Below the pieces are notes generated by a model that worked only from the letters and a program-made list of their open reading frames with translations, did not search any database and was not told the origin of the DNA. Shown piece by piece: positions 17,861 through 28,075 of a DNA stretch of 64,000 nucleotides. Location of the stretch: NCBI RefSeq assembly GCF_963678635.1, contig NC_087069.1, positions 20,992,660 to 21,056,659 of the forward strand, written 5' to 3'. How positions within the stretch are numbered: the stretch's first letter is position 1; each line of letters starts with the position of its first letter. A program made the position numbers and the translations under genes. Source of the DNA: Symsagittifera roscoffensis. Taxonomy: Eukaryota; Xenacoelomorpha; Acoela; Convolutidae.

Positions 17861-19190
17861 CCCCTTTATCCGGAGAACCATTCTCGATCCACCTTTTCAG
17901 GTTGCTTGTCATGCGATCATTTCTCTGCGCCCTTAGAAGATCCGAGAGTCTGTATCTCGCCTTCAAGTACGTCTTCATGACCCTCATCTGACTATTCAGC
18001 TCATTGGGCTGGTGTGTGTCTTCTTCCATCTTAACGCACCGAATCTTCGCCAGCAGCTGTGTTTCTTGCTTGAACGGCTGGAGTTCTGTCCTGATTACCT
18101 CTTTTTGTGGCAACAGACTTATCGAACGTTTCGATACCGCTATTGTCTCCAAATCATCCGCTGCGTTGTCAAAGACTCTTTCGCTTGGTATAAGGTAGCG
18201 ATCACTGTCAGGATCCTGGTACACCTCTCTGTCCAGATCCCTTGCCCGAGTTTCCACCAGTAGTGTGTGGATCGCTAGTTTGGACAGTTTTGATCCCGAG
18301 CTCGAGTTCCTGTCTGAATAGGTGTCAATTCCTGAGTTTCGGGAATTGTCATCTGTTGAAGAGGTTGTGATGGAGTCTGCACGCTCCTCTCGATCTTGTC
18401 TGTGCCTTCTTTGCATCCATCTGAACTCCCCGGACAAAACCTTGTTCCCCATGTCCTGTTTCTCATCAGGATTTTTTTCATCTATCTCAGACTCCCCGGA
18501 CAAACTTTCTTGTCCCGGGTGTTGATCTTGTACTCGCTGGCTCTTCTCATCGTTCGTCTCCCCGGAAAAACAATCTTGCAGCAGGTTTTGTTCTACCTTC
18601 TCACCTTCTTTATCCTGGCCCACAAAAGTAACGGTTTTCCTTCGCGTACTGCTCCCCTGTTCTTTCCGTCCGTAAGAAGTACTGGTTAAAATCTCGTGGG
18701 GCATTGAGGATACTAGTTGCTGAACTATTGTCCTACAATCCCTCTCGTTCTCTTCGTGTTGTCGTCTGGACGGCATGATCTTGATCTTCTCCCTGACTGT
18801 TAGTGAAGCCACTGCTGCTCTCCACTCGGGGTCATCTCTGGTCACTTCTCTTTCTAACAATCCACCCAGCATCCACATCACTTGCGGTGTGACCTGCACC
18901 GTTTTATCCAATAATGAGAGGCTGTTTATCTTCATGCGAGAGAGTTCTTGTTGGACCAGGTTTGAGCGCAGCAACAGATCCAAGGCGACCGGGTCCACCT
19001 TGGATAGGATCTTTATCTCGGCAGCTTTCTCTACAGGTAACTCAGGATGCCCTGGAATTGGATGTCCAGACTTAACCAACCATCTCGTTAAGGGAAGCGC
19101 TTCATAAGTTTCTTTGTCCAGAAACGAAAATCCTTTCTTTATTTCTGCCTGATTGGATTGCTTCTGCTCCAATCTTTCATAAAACTCAGT
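17861..19190 (-). CDS. Long linker between RNase H and integrase
   Basis: About 440 residues of one open frame (within 19316-17298) separate the end of RNase H (RDKHQNADSLSKK) from the integrase zinc finger. It is Ser/Asp/Glu-rich with a short motif of the form LSGE or FSGE repeated at least three times (18430-18580), then a better conserved block (KLAIHTLLVETRARD, SERVFDNAADDLE, RYRLSDLLRAQRNDRMTS). Copies 2 and 3 both keep this segment. Gypsy elements normally have a much shorter tether here. Function unknown. Confidence 0.65.
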
Positions 19191-19787
19191 TTTCTTGCTG
19201 AGGCTGTCAGCATTCTGGTGTTTATCACGCATCCTGAATTCGATTATCATATGGTAGCCATCCAATCTTACTATCCATCTACCAATATAACTCTGATCCA
19301 TCGAGTAGGTCTTCAACCAGGATAACGCTCTGTTGTCTACGCGTAACTTAAAGGGAGCGCTCCCTAACTATGCGCGGTATTTTTCCACAAATGTGACTAC
19401 TGCAAACATCTCTGCTTTTGGTGCGCCATATTTCATCTCAGTGTCACTCAAGACCTTGCTGCCGTATGCAATGGGACGGAGAACCGTTCTTCCATTCCAT
19501 TCTTGCTCCTGATGCAATATTCTTGAGATGGCTACTACCGATGCGTCTGTGTCAAGAACATACATGCCATTTTCTGTAGGCATGCCTAGCACTGGCGCTT
19601 CGCACAGTTCCCGCTTTATGTTCTCGAAGGCAACTTCTGCTTCATCGTTCCATTCGAACTTTTTCCCTTTGTTGCGCATCAGCTTCTGCATCGGATACAC
19701 CTTGTCCGCATATCCTTTTATGAACTCCCGGTAGTAGTTGGCAAACCCTAGGAAGCTCAGGAGCTGTGTTTCCGTTCTGGGAGCCTT
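19191..19787 (-). pseudogene. RNase H domain
   Basis: Begins after an in-frame TAG at 19788 with LSFLGFANYYREFI (RT connection), then FEWNDEAEVAFENIK and MYVLDTDASVVAI (first catalytic Asp) and a YGSKVLSDTEMKY block. A second TAG at 19368 precedes NRALSWLK and GRWIVRLDGYHMIIEF, ending with KHQNADSLSKK, where the family has an HxxAD-like DALSR block. RNase H degrades the RNA of the RNA-DNA hybrid during reverse transcription. Two stops make this copy non-functional as read. Confidence 0.85.
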
Positions 19788-20722
19788 CTATGTCAACACT
19801 GCTTCTACTGCTTCCGGGTCTGGCCTCACACCATGCCTGTCCACCATTCTTCTCAGGTACTTGATTGAATCCCTAAGGATTTCACATTTCGATGGTTTGC
19901 ACTTCAAGCCTGCTCTTTTCATGCATCCAGAGACCTCATCGAGCCAATCAATATGGTCTTCCAGGGTTGGTGTCGCTATGACCACGTCGTCCACGTAACA
20001 CATCACAAGGTTCCCGTACTTCTTTGTCACTCTGGTCAAAGCCTGAGCCATCAGTCTTTGAAAAGTGGCCGTTGCGTTGCACAAGCCGAAGGGCATCCTC
20101 TTCCACTGGTACAACCCTAATTCGCACGCGAATCCTGTTTTCTCTCTGTCCTTCTTCCGCAGAGGGACCTGCCAGAAGGCAGAACCCAAGTCCAATGTGG
20201 TGAAGAACTTGGCATCACCAAGCTTAGAGAGGCTCTCGTCTATTCGCGGTATCGGGTACGCATCTTTTATCGTTACCGCGTTCAAGTAACGAAAGTCGCA
20301 ACAAAACCTAAGCTGCCCCCTTTCTTTTTCGCCATTACGACCCCGCAAGCCCATGGCAATTTCGAGGGTTCTATCATGTCGTATTCAAGCAACATTTCTA
20401 TTTCCGCTCGGCACGCTTCCGACTTGTGTGGCGTCATTCGTCTTGCGCCCTCCCTATGGGGAACGGCGCCCTCTTCAAGTTCAATTTCGTGTTCGACGAA
20501 ATTACAGCAACCGATATCCGCCTTATGTTTTGAAAATACATCTGCGTTCCGATTTAAGAGGTCCCGCAATTTTTCGAAATCTCCCTCACCTATTTTCCCT
20601 TTTAAATGTTCTATCTCTGGCAAAAGTGGTTTGTCAGATTCTAGTTCATATGACGAGGGGCGTTCCGGAAAATTCGAGCAGCTCGATAAGCCGTCGTCCG
20701 TTTCGGATTTCATTGAAAACAC
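19788..20722 (-). pseudogene. Reverse transcriptase
   Basis: The first part (20722-20282) carries VEHEIELEEGA and IEMLLEYDMIEPS, the typical gypsy RT entry, ending in ACGVVMAKKKGG. A frame change near 20300 leads to the second part, with LRFCCDFRYLNAVTIKDAYP, motif A TTLDLGSAFW, motif B MPFGLCNATATFQRLM and the catalytic YVDD at 19986-19997. All catalytic Asp residues are present. The frame ends at TAG 19788, in the connection to RNase H. The frame change and stop are the only visible defects in RT itself. Confidence 0.9.
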
Positions 20723-21879
20723 TTGAAAATTTTATCTTTATTGGCATGATAAGGACCGTCTTTCACACTATGTTTCTTCAAGTTTTGTGTCTCCTCATAG
20801 TCGGTCCTCTCCGGCAAAGCGTAACCAAGCTTCTTTCCACGCTGGATTGAAACCGTGGTGTCCAGTGTGTTCAATAGCACACTGACACACAGTCCGTTTC
20901 GCGTTACCGAGAAGCTTCGGCCTAAAATCACCGAACTCTGGTTATTTGGATTCGGTACTAAACAAACCTGTTTACTATGGCTTAACGAATTTAAATTTAT
21001 CAATCTAAAAGTCGCCACCACAGCCTGTCCTGGCTGTAGTTTCACTTTTCTATCTAAAAAAATTGGTACCTTGTTTTCGTCTGTTATTATCCTATTAATC
21101 GGTTTCTTAACATACTTCCGGTCCGGGTTTCTAATCCGTATCAGACCGTTGTTCAAGTCAATCATCACGTCAAAATTCCTGACGAAATCTCTGCCCAAGA
21201 TGAATTGGTCGGCGTCGTCTAAATTTTCTACCACCAGGAAGCTCATCCAAAGATCCCGTCCTCCCATGTGGAGAACCGTTATTGGTGTTCTTCCGGCTAC
21301 GTAGATTGCTCCTCGATTGGCGGCAGCCAGTCGGAGATTCGTTGGAATCAGGTCTTCCCTCGTGAAGCTCATTCTTTCCCAAGTTTTTATTGGCATCACA
21401 CTTACTACCGCTCCTGTGTCCAGCAGCCCTGTGACTCCGATTTTCTTTCCGTTGGTGTCGAGCAGATGTGCGGTCACATCTGCTTCATACCCAATGTGTA
21501 CTGCATCTTGTTCCATCATGGCGTCATGGCCTATCCTGCGGACTTTGAGTTCCTCCTCACCCAAATAGATCTGCCCTATTTGGTCACTATCTGTTGTTAC
21601 ATAAGTCCTAGTGTAGATACTGATTCCATCCACGTTCAGCATCACTTGATACGGCCCATAGACTTCCAGGTAGCGTCCATGAAGTTTCTTTATGCGAGGG
21701 CCACCCGTTGTTAGTAGTGCTCGCACAGCCCTCGACTCAGTGCGTGGCTCCACCTGCCTCAGATAATCTGCAAATGTGTCCAAATGCATCAAAGTGAACT
21801 TGGATGGTTCACTCAGATTTCTGATTACCTGGTGTCCAGCCACTGAGATTATCGACTGTATCTTGCTTCCTTGTGGCAC
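20710..21879 (-). CDS. Aspartic protease (retropepsin-like)
   Basis: A 389-residue open frame. The active-site LLDTGAVVSVMP (Asp154 of this frame) is intact, followed by a GAIYVAGRTPITV strand and the FILGRDFVRNFDV block that holds the conserved Ile-Leu-Gly of retropepsins. The upstream ~150 residues (ISVAGHQVIRNLSEP, YLEVYGPYQVMLNVDG) are conserved in copy 2 and join Gag in frame there; here a frame change near 21870 separates them. It overlaps the RT frame by 13 bases, which would fit a frameshift junction. The protease would cut the Gag-Pol polyprotein. Copy 2 has Asn in place of the catalytic Asp. Confidence 0.88.
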   Translation of the reverse strand: MPQGSKIQSIISVAGHQVIRNLSEPSKFTLMHLDTFADYLRQVEPRTESRAVRALLTTGGPRIKKLHGRYLEVYGPYQVMLNVDGISIYTRTYVTTDSDQIGQIYLGEEELKVRRIGHDAMMEQDAVHIGYEADVTAHLLDTNGKKIGVTGLLDTGAVVSVMPIKTWERMSFTREDLIPTNLRLAAANRGAIYVAGRTPITVLHMGGRDLWMSFLVVENLDDADQFILGRDFVRNFDVMIDLNNGLIRIRNPDRKYVKKPINRIITDENKVPIFLDRKVKLQPGQAVVATFRLINLNSLSHSKQVCLVPNPNNQSSVILGRSFSVTRNGLCVSVLLNTLDTTVSIQRGKKLGYALPERTDYEETQNLKKHSVKDGPYHANKDKIFKCFQ

Positions 21880-22150
21880 CGAACCTCTGACCGGAGATCA
21901 CATTAAGTTTCATGCTCAAACTGCTTGGTGCTTTAGTCTCCTCGACCTCCGTTGCTTCGAAGGCATTCAGTTGCTCCTGTAGTTTCTCATTCTCCAGTTC
22001 GAGTTTCACTTTTTGTTCGATCTCTTTTGTCACCAGTTCCTCCTGCACTCTATTTAGAGCATTCCTCGCGGCTGCTCTATAATCAACCTTGAAGTCATCC
22101 GCCGCAGTCACTGGTTCCGGTTCATGTGTCTCTTCAGTTACCGCTTGCAT
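21809..22150 (-). pseudogene. Gag C-terminal linker
   Basis: A 113-residue open frame with a coiled-coil part (VTKEIEQKVKLELENEKLQEQL) and the motif LKLNVISG. In copy 2 the same segment (about 37100-37430) is read in one frame from Gag into the protease leader. Here both ends have frame changes. Confidence 0.65.
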
Positions 22151-23523
22151 TTTCTTCGTCGCCAGCTCTTGCGGTTTGTCTTTTCTGCGCGCCTCTGCTT
22201 CACTCTTGATAAAGCTTCCTCATGCCTTGGATGCGTGATGTCTGCCACTGCATCCCAAAATTGTGGACAATCTGATTTAAAATGACCTTCCAAGTTGAAA
22301 AAGAAACACCCCGGGCCAAATTTCGCAATTACTCCTCTCATGAAATCCTCATGGTCAACTTGTGACGCATCTTCGTCCTCGAGGCTAAAGCCTATAGCTT
22401 TCATGCCTTTTTTGTAAGTTGGGCATGCTGACACATGATGGTCCGTTGAATTGCAATTGGCACAAGAACGTCTCTTTTCCATATCATCCCTCGGTTTGTA
22501 CCAGTTGTTCCCTTGGTTTGCTGGTCCGTTGTTAAAATTGCCATAATTTTTCTTATAATATCCAGATCTCGAAGGAGGTTTCAACAAAAGATATTCTTTC
22601 GACTTGAGTCTAAACTCCTCTGGTGTTGGCGCATTGGTTGATAGTGGTGTGTAATGCGTTGCTAGCATTGTTCGAAGTTCATCGTTCTTCACACCATCGA
22701 TGAGTTTCGAGGCTACTGCCAGGTTCATCCTTCTGTTTGACTCATCCGGTTGGCTGCGTCTTCTAAGCAACTCCAAATCGTCTAGAAACTTGTCCATCGT
22801 CTCATCTTCTCGTTGCCTCCGTTTCTCGAAGCGCATCATTGCTTGGTGTCCCTGCAACCCCGATCCGAAACGATTTAACAAGATTTCGAAGATTTTCTCG
22901 GCTTTATCTCGCTGATATTGCTTCTTTGCCATGACTCAGTTCAGGGCTGTCCCTTCCAAGTTACTGGTAAGCGCACTGCATTCTTGTCTTTCCGATAAAT
23001 CCTCTTCCTCGAAATGCAGTTTCATTAACTCTATCCAGGTATCAATTCAGCAATCTGATTCGTCTTTGTAGCATCATGGTTTCTTAAAGACTCTTCTGGA
23101 CTTTTCACTGCGTTCATTGGTTCTGGATAACCTCGTCAGGAATGTCTCCAAAGACCTGTTCAGAGGTTGGAAGGCTGTGGCCATTGCCGTAGCATCTCTC
23201 GAGTGCCCCGCCTGAGTATCATCGCACCTTGTTAAGGGCTCTGTATTCGGTGCATCCCTGCAATCCGAATCGCCGTGCCTGTTTGCCCCTTGACCCACAT
23301 GACTCCTCAATGGGCTCGCATGTCTCCTGTTACCGGAATTACCTCTCCCAGTCATATGTGTGCCTTGTGTCGGTCGTTCGTTTGAGGTTTGTCTGTTCCC
23401 AGTTGAACTTGCTCTACTGTTTGGGCCCCATGTTCTATTATCCCTTGTGGCATAGCCTGATGAACTGCCTCTACCTCTAGTGGATCCATATGACCTCCTC
23501 CTTTGATCGTCATTGAAGTTCAC
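22138..23523 (-). pseudogene. Gag (capsid and zinc-knuckle part)
   Basis: One frame runs from an RG-rich N-terminus (GSTRGRGSSSGYATR) through PLNRSLETFLTRLS to DTWIELMKLHFEEEDLS, with three TGA stops (about 23074, 23040 and 22940), into the 264-residue part. That has the gypsy Gag core (GHQAMMRFEKRRQREDE, DKFLDDLELLRRR) and a CCHC knuckle, CANCNSTDHHVSAC (Cys157, Cys160, His165, Cys170). A second knuckle has lost one Cys (C-F-F-F-N-L-E-G-H-F-K-S-D-C). Gag would form the particle and bind RNA. Copy 2 aligns across all three TGA positions with sense codons, so they are defects of this copy. Confidence 0.85.
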
Positions 23524-24848
23524 CTTCGGCTCCCTGCTGGGACCTCCCGAGTTCGGTCCCCTTCTTTTGGTCCACTTTTGCTGCCTAGTAGCCCGTCCAA
23601 CCTATCCATGATAGCCTGAGTTCGCCTCTCCATCATCGCATCTCTCTTTGTGCCAAGAGTCCCAAGAGACTGCTCTTGTTGAATTCTTAACTTCTCCATG
23701 TCGTCTCTTAAGCGTAACTCTCTCTGTTCCGCTTCTCTTGTCATTCGCGACAAGTTCTTCGCTATGTCCTCGTCCGTTCTTTCCTTCAAGCGTTTTTTGC
23801 TTCTACCAACTTCTTGTCTATTGTGGTTTATTTCTTCCCCTTGACTTTTTCTTTCAATGCGAACTGCTTTTTCTAGTTCACTCATTCTTATGGACATCTG
23901 TTCATTTTGTTCTCCTATACTGTCCACTATGTGGTTCAAGGTTTCTTCTAATGCTGCCCCGTTATCCACGAGTGGCTTCACTAGTGGCGGTGTCACCCTT
24001 TCCGTCCCAGGTAGCTTCGTGCTTGTCGAGATTCGGGCTTTTACTCTCTGTCTCGACGTCTTTTCATTATCCACTTCAGGATCCACCAACGCGTTGCCTA
24101 GCCCTCTGTTTCTACTCTCCCCAGTTCGCGGCTCTGAATTTGTCATAATCGCGAAGCCTCTCGACTGGCCCGGTGTGTTTACCTCTTTGCTTATCGTTCT
24201 CACCACACCAAATTTGTCCATGGTTCCAGTCTCTCTTTCGACGTATGCCTCATTCTCCTGGGTCGAACTATTGAGGCTGACTTGAGACCCAAAGTCCACT
24301 TGCTCTTCCTCGTCCTCTTCTTCCTCCTGGGATTCACCTTCATTTCCTGTGCCCACTCCCATGGTGAATGGAAAGATGTTTCCTAAGGTGTTCCTCATTC
24401 TTTCTGAGAACGATGAGGACGTTGCTTGTTTCATGGTGTTGTCTGTTGGAGATCTTCTAGTTCCCTTTATTTCAGTTGAGATGTCGGACAGTTCCGACAT
24501 CTCCTCTCGGTCCAATGTCCCGGTGGAAGTGGCAAAATCATGGCCTTGTTCTACCGGAGTATATTCACTTGCCAGCCTTCTGCCTCTCCCATCCAGTCCA
24601 TGTACTTTCTGGTTGTCATTCATGGCCTGGTCCGTATTGACCTCCTCTTCTAAAATTTCTTTTCGCTCTTCTGAGGACTTCTGACTCCTCGTTTCAACCA
24701 TTCTGCCTGAAACCGTCTCCCCTTTGTCGGTCTGGGCTCGTTTGATCCGATCCACAAAAGGGTCGGTCATTGTTTTTCTTTGCTTTCTAGGTATGAATTT
24801 CCTGGAGCTATTACCTCGTTTAGGTATCCTTGACTTGTCTAGACTCAT
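23520..24848 (-). CDS. N-terminal Gag-associated protein with coiled coil (442 aa)
   Basis: ATG 24848 is the first ORF after the leader. The N-terminus is basic (KRGNSSRKFIPRKQRKT), the middle is acidic with an EEEEDEEE run near residue 175, and the last ~130 residues are a strong coiled coil (RMSELEKAVRIERK, LSRMTREAEQRELRLRDDMEKL). It ends in TGA within AGGTGAAC, overlapping the RG-rich Gag frame by four bases in -1, so it could be read into Gag by frameshifting. Copy 2 has a decayed homologue ending in a similar coiled coil (35584-35814). Probably the first part of Gag; no known domain. Confidence 0.7.
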   Translation of the reverse strand: MSLDKSRIPKRGNSSRKFIPRKQRKTMTDPFVDRIKRAQTDKGETVSGRMVETRSQKSSEERKEILEEEVNTDQAMNDNQKVHGLDGRGRRLASEYTPVEQGHDFATSTGTLDREEMSELSDISTEIKGTRRSPTDNTMKQATSSSFSERMRNTLGNIFPFTMGVGTGNEGESQEEEEDEEEQVDFGSQVSLNSSTQENEAYVERETGTMDKFGVVRTISKEVNTPGQSRGFAIMTNSEPRTGESRNRGLGNALVDPEVDNEKTSRQRVKARISTSTKLPGTERVTPPLVKPLVDNGAALEETLNHIVDSIGEQNEQMSIRMSELEKAVRIERKSQGEEINHNRQEVGRSKKRLKERTDEDIAKNLSRMTREAEQRELRLRDDMEKLRIQQEQSLGTLGTKRDAMMERRTQAIMDRLDGLLGSKSGPKEGDRTREVPAGSRR

Positions 24849-27800
24849 TCTCAGTTTGTCACTCCTTAATGCCTATACACACAATTCGATTGCTAGTGAC
24901 CTTATAGTTTGACTATCAATAATAGTGACACAACACAAAAAATTTCCCAAGATGCTATTAAAAAGTGACCACGAATCCCCGTATGTTATCAGAGTACAGC
25001 TTGTATATAATTTACTCACACTAACCGGTTATCGGTCGTAAGATTTGAGAACTAGCACAATGTGATGTTATCAGTCAATTTAAAAGATAGTGTACTTACT
25101 ACCCAATCAAGCACAAATTATGTTGATTTAAAATCAAAAATTTTTTTTTAAAAGAATAAGAATACCTCTATGAAAAACGTATGTGTATTGTACTTTTAGT
25201 CGGTCGCAGTACAATAATCGAGCTTGTCTTTTAAAGAAAAAGCTTTCCCTGCTTGGTGCTGCACGAAACAGACAAAACTTTGAAGGCAGTAATTTTCTCA
25301 AGTGGGCGTCTATTGCACCCACCGAGTACTATGTTACCTATCTGCCTTCGGACTGCCCGAGCTAGACCTACTAAAATCCTCAGGGCAGTCACTTTTCACA
25401 AAAACGTTTTGGGTTTCAATCCACACCAATTAATTACGCTCCTTTTAGTTTAGACTTAGTTTCGCGAATATCCGAGTTCGGACCTGTTTTGTTTTGGTCT
25501 GGTCTTTAACGAAAGCAAATTACCAGTGCAGTCACTGATTCCTAGCCTGTCTGCTAATAACCTAATACCCCTCACTGTAGTCTTTCTTCTTTTTACCTAA
25601 GTTCTATAATAAAATAATACCCCTCCGGATTGGCAAAAAATGGACCCTTCCGGATTGGCAAAATTTAGAACCCTCCGGATTGGGACCCCTCTGAGTTAGT
25701 AAATATAAGACCCCTCCGGATTGGGACCCCTCTGAAATAGTAAATATAAGACCCCTCCGGATTGGGATCCCTCCGGTTTTGTGCAAACAAGACCCCTCCG
25801 GACTGGGACCCCTCCGAATTTGAAAAACTTTGGACCCCTCCGGATTGGGAGCCCTCTGAGTTAGTAAATATAAGACCCCTCCGGATTGGGACCCCTCTGA
25901 AATAGTAAATATAAGACCCCTCCGGATTGGGACCCCTCCGGTTTTGTGCAAACAAGACCCCTCCGGACTGGGACCCCTCCGAATTTGAAAAACTTTGGAC
26001 CCCTCCGGATTGGGAGCCCTCCGGTTTTGTGCAAACAAGAACCCTCCGGATTGGGACCCCTCCGCATTTGTAAAATTTTCGACCCCTCCGGATTGGGAGC
26101 CCTCTGGTTTTGTAAAAGTAGCTTTTCGGAGATTTCCTTTATTTTCAACCTATACCCCTCCGGATACGTTCTTCGATGCTATCATGCTTTTTAAATTAAC
26201 TAAGAAGGGTATGTGATCCTTTCCTAGAACCTTCCGGATTAAAGTTAAGCCTCTTATTTGACAGTTCACGCTAACGGTGAAGGGTCTTATCGCTAGCCTA
26301 ACTTCCGCTCGATTAAGGTTTTCTTGTGCCTTTAGCCTTCCCTTTTCGTCTAGAACAGCCAAAAGTTACTTTATCTAACCGTTATTACCTTTTGGTAGGG
26401 GTGTAAGGGCTTTCCTAAAAAAAATTATAAAACGTGAACAGTCTACCCTCTCAAATTGGTGAATTTGCTAAAAACAATCTCGAAAAATTTTCACGCTTAC
26501 CTTTTTGGATAAACTTTTGTCCCTATCAGTAAGCTCAGCTAATTTCTGATCTATTGGTACCAAGATCAACTGGATCTGCCCAGTAGTTCCAAAGTTATTA
26601 ACCAAAACGTCTTCTTTCTAAAATCAAGAAATTTGTCTCTTATAGGTTCCGCCTCACTTTTTCCGCAATTCTGTTCTTTTCGACCTAAAAATTATTGATC
26701 CGAGCTTAGAAGGCCTATACTCTTCTAGTTCAATGCAAAACACCCGATCTAAAACGCTTAAATTGAAAAAATTTGCGAAAAACTATGCTACCTGTACCCC
26801 TCCGGATTGATGAATCCACCAAATCAAACACGTTAAGTTCGATTTCTCTGCAACCCGGAAGGCTTTCGGGTAGCGGGTTTTAAAACTTGTAGATTCACTA
26901 GTGGATGTTGTCCGAACTACTGTTTTTACTGTCCTAACTCAAAAATTTCAAAAAAATTTCTGAATTTATAGTGTTCCGTTTTCTCAAAATTCACGAAAAT
27001 TCGGTTTTTGGTTCCAAAATAGTTCCAACCAATTCCGAACTAAACTTAACCGGTTCTAACTATTACAGTAGTGCAGTTACGATATAACACACTAATTTAG
27101 CGCTTTTTTTGTTTCAAAAATTATCGATATCTCAAAAATCGCGATTTGTGGGGGGATCAAAAAATCGCTATTTTGACCCTAAAAACCGGTCTGCTTTCTT
27201 TGTTTTTCACTGAAAAACGATATATGAGTATTAATATAGGCTATATAAGTAATAATATTAGTAATACTATACCCCTCCGGGTTTGTTTAATATCCGAATT
27301 AAGGTGCTTAACTCGGATATTCACAGTTCGGTGAAAGTTCACTACAGTGCAGCCCTGTCGAGCCCCCCACAGATTACTATCTTAATTTTTGTACCAAAAG
27401 GGATACAAAACTTGTTAACGATACCCAACAGTCGATTCCCAACCTTCTTCTGCTTGCCGGATCAATCTTCTCCCAAGACCCCTCCGGATTGAGCAAAAAT
27501 CAGTTGACCCTTCCGGATTGAGCGCAATTTATCATTAACGAGCTTAAATGCTCAAATAACCCTACAGTACAAGCCTCACAAACGGGCCACAAAATTGATC
27601 GTAACGATCCTGACTGTTATAATTCCCTGTAACAACAAAATATCTATCAACAACAAACGGGAGGGTCGGATCACATCTTGTCTGGGGGGATGATTTCTAC
27701 TGATTTTTTACTTTCCTGTTGTTTTTGGTTTTTTCGGTTATTTTTTATGTTTTTTGTTTTTCTTGGGTACTAAACTACTTTTTGTTTGGTTTTATATATA

Positions 27801-28046
27801 TCTTTAAGTGTTTTTGGTCACAAACCTCTCAGGGAACGAGGGGGTGGCCGATCCCCCACCCTTCCTGATTCGTGAATTTTTGGTCTTAACTTGGTTAAAA
27901 AGCTATTCACGGTAATCCGGAAGGCTTCCGCGTTCCAAACTACCCTTCCACCCCGGCGGTTTAGGCCTATTAAGGGCGTTAATGTGAGCATCCGCTCAGC
28001 GCGGAGTGCTCGTTAATGGTTCTGCCGGTCATGATGTTAAAAAAAT
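24849..28046 (-). other. Long 5' leader of copy 1
   Basis: About 3.2 kb between primer site and first ATG, without a convincing gene. Bases 27660-27900 match the copy-2 leader (31860-32130, opposite orientation) including an A-rich CCAAAAA tract and GAATTTTTGGTCTTAACT, so this part is conserved between families and may hold packaging signals. A GGGTGG/CCACCC hairpin lies at about 27844-27865. The middle is the TCCGGA minisatellite, and single CCCTCCGGAT motifs are scattered at 26155, 26800, 27275 and 27480. Confidence 0.6.
25614..26113. repeat. TCCGGA-rich minisatellite with a 165-bp higher-order repeat
   Basis: About 12 monomers of ~41 bp, each with CCCCTCCGGATTGGGA (plus strand) followed by one of four different ~20-bp tails (AATAGTAAATATAA, TTTTGTGCAAACAA, AATTTGAAAAACTTT, AGTTAGTAAATATAA). 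The four-monomer block recurs exactly 165 bp later (GACTGGG at 25801 and 25966). As 165 is a multiple of three, overlapping minus-strand frames stay open and encode a PNPEGS/RRG repeat; whether they are translated is unknown. Confidence 0.85.
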
Positions 28047-28063
28047 AACACCCAGGAGCGCCA
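28047..28063 (-). promoter_or_regulatory. Candidate primer-binding site of copy 1
   Basis: Minus strand TGGCGCTCCTGGGTGTT starts 12 nt after the 5' LTR end. It begins with TGG, as expected for a tRNA 3' CCA. The copy-2 element has TGGCGCTCCAGGGTGGG at the same 12-nt distance, although the spacers differ. The matching tRNA was not identified. Confidence 0.55.
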
Positions 28064-28075
28064 TACAAACATCTA

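Noticed and set aside
22900..23100. TGA recoded as a sense codon in Gag
   Set aside because: All three stops there are TGA, and two align with Cys codons in copy 2, but TAG and TAA also interrupt pol, and copy 2 itself has TGA and TAA breaks. Ordinary decay is simpler.
25614..26113. CRISPR-like array (regular repeats with spacers)
   Set aside because: The spacers themselves recur in a 165-bp cycle, the monomers are imperfect, and the array lies inside an LTR retrotransposon leader of a eukaryote.
25604..26148. PNPEGS-repeat protein as a gene
   Set aside because: Open frames exist in several registers because the unit length is a multiple of three; no start context or conservation in copy 2 supports translation.
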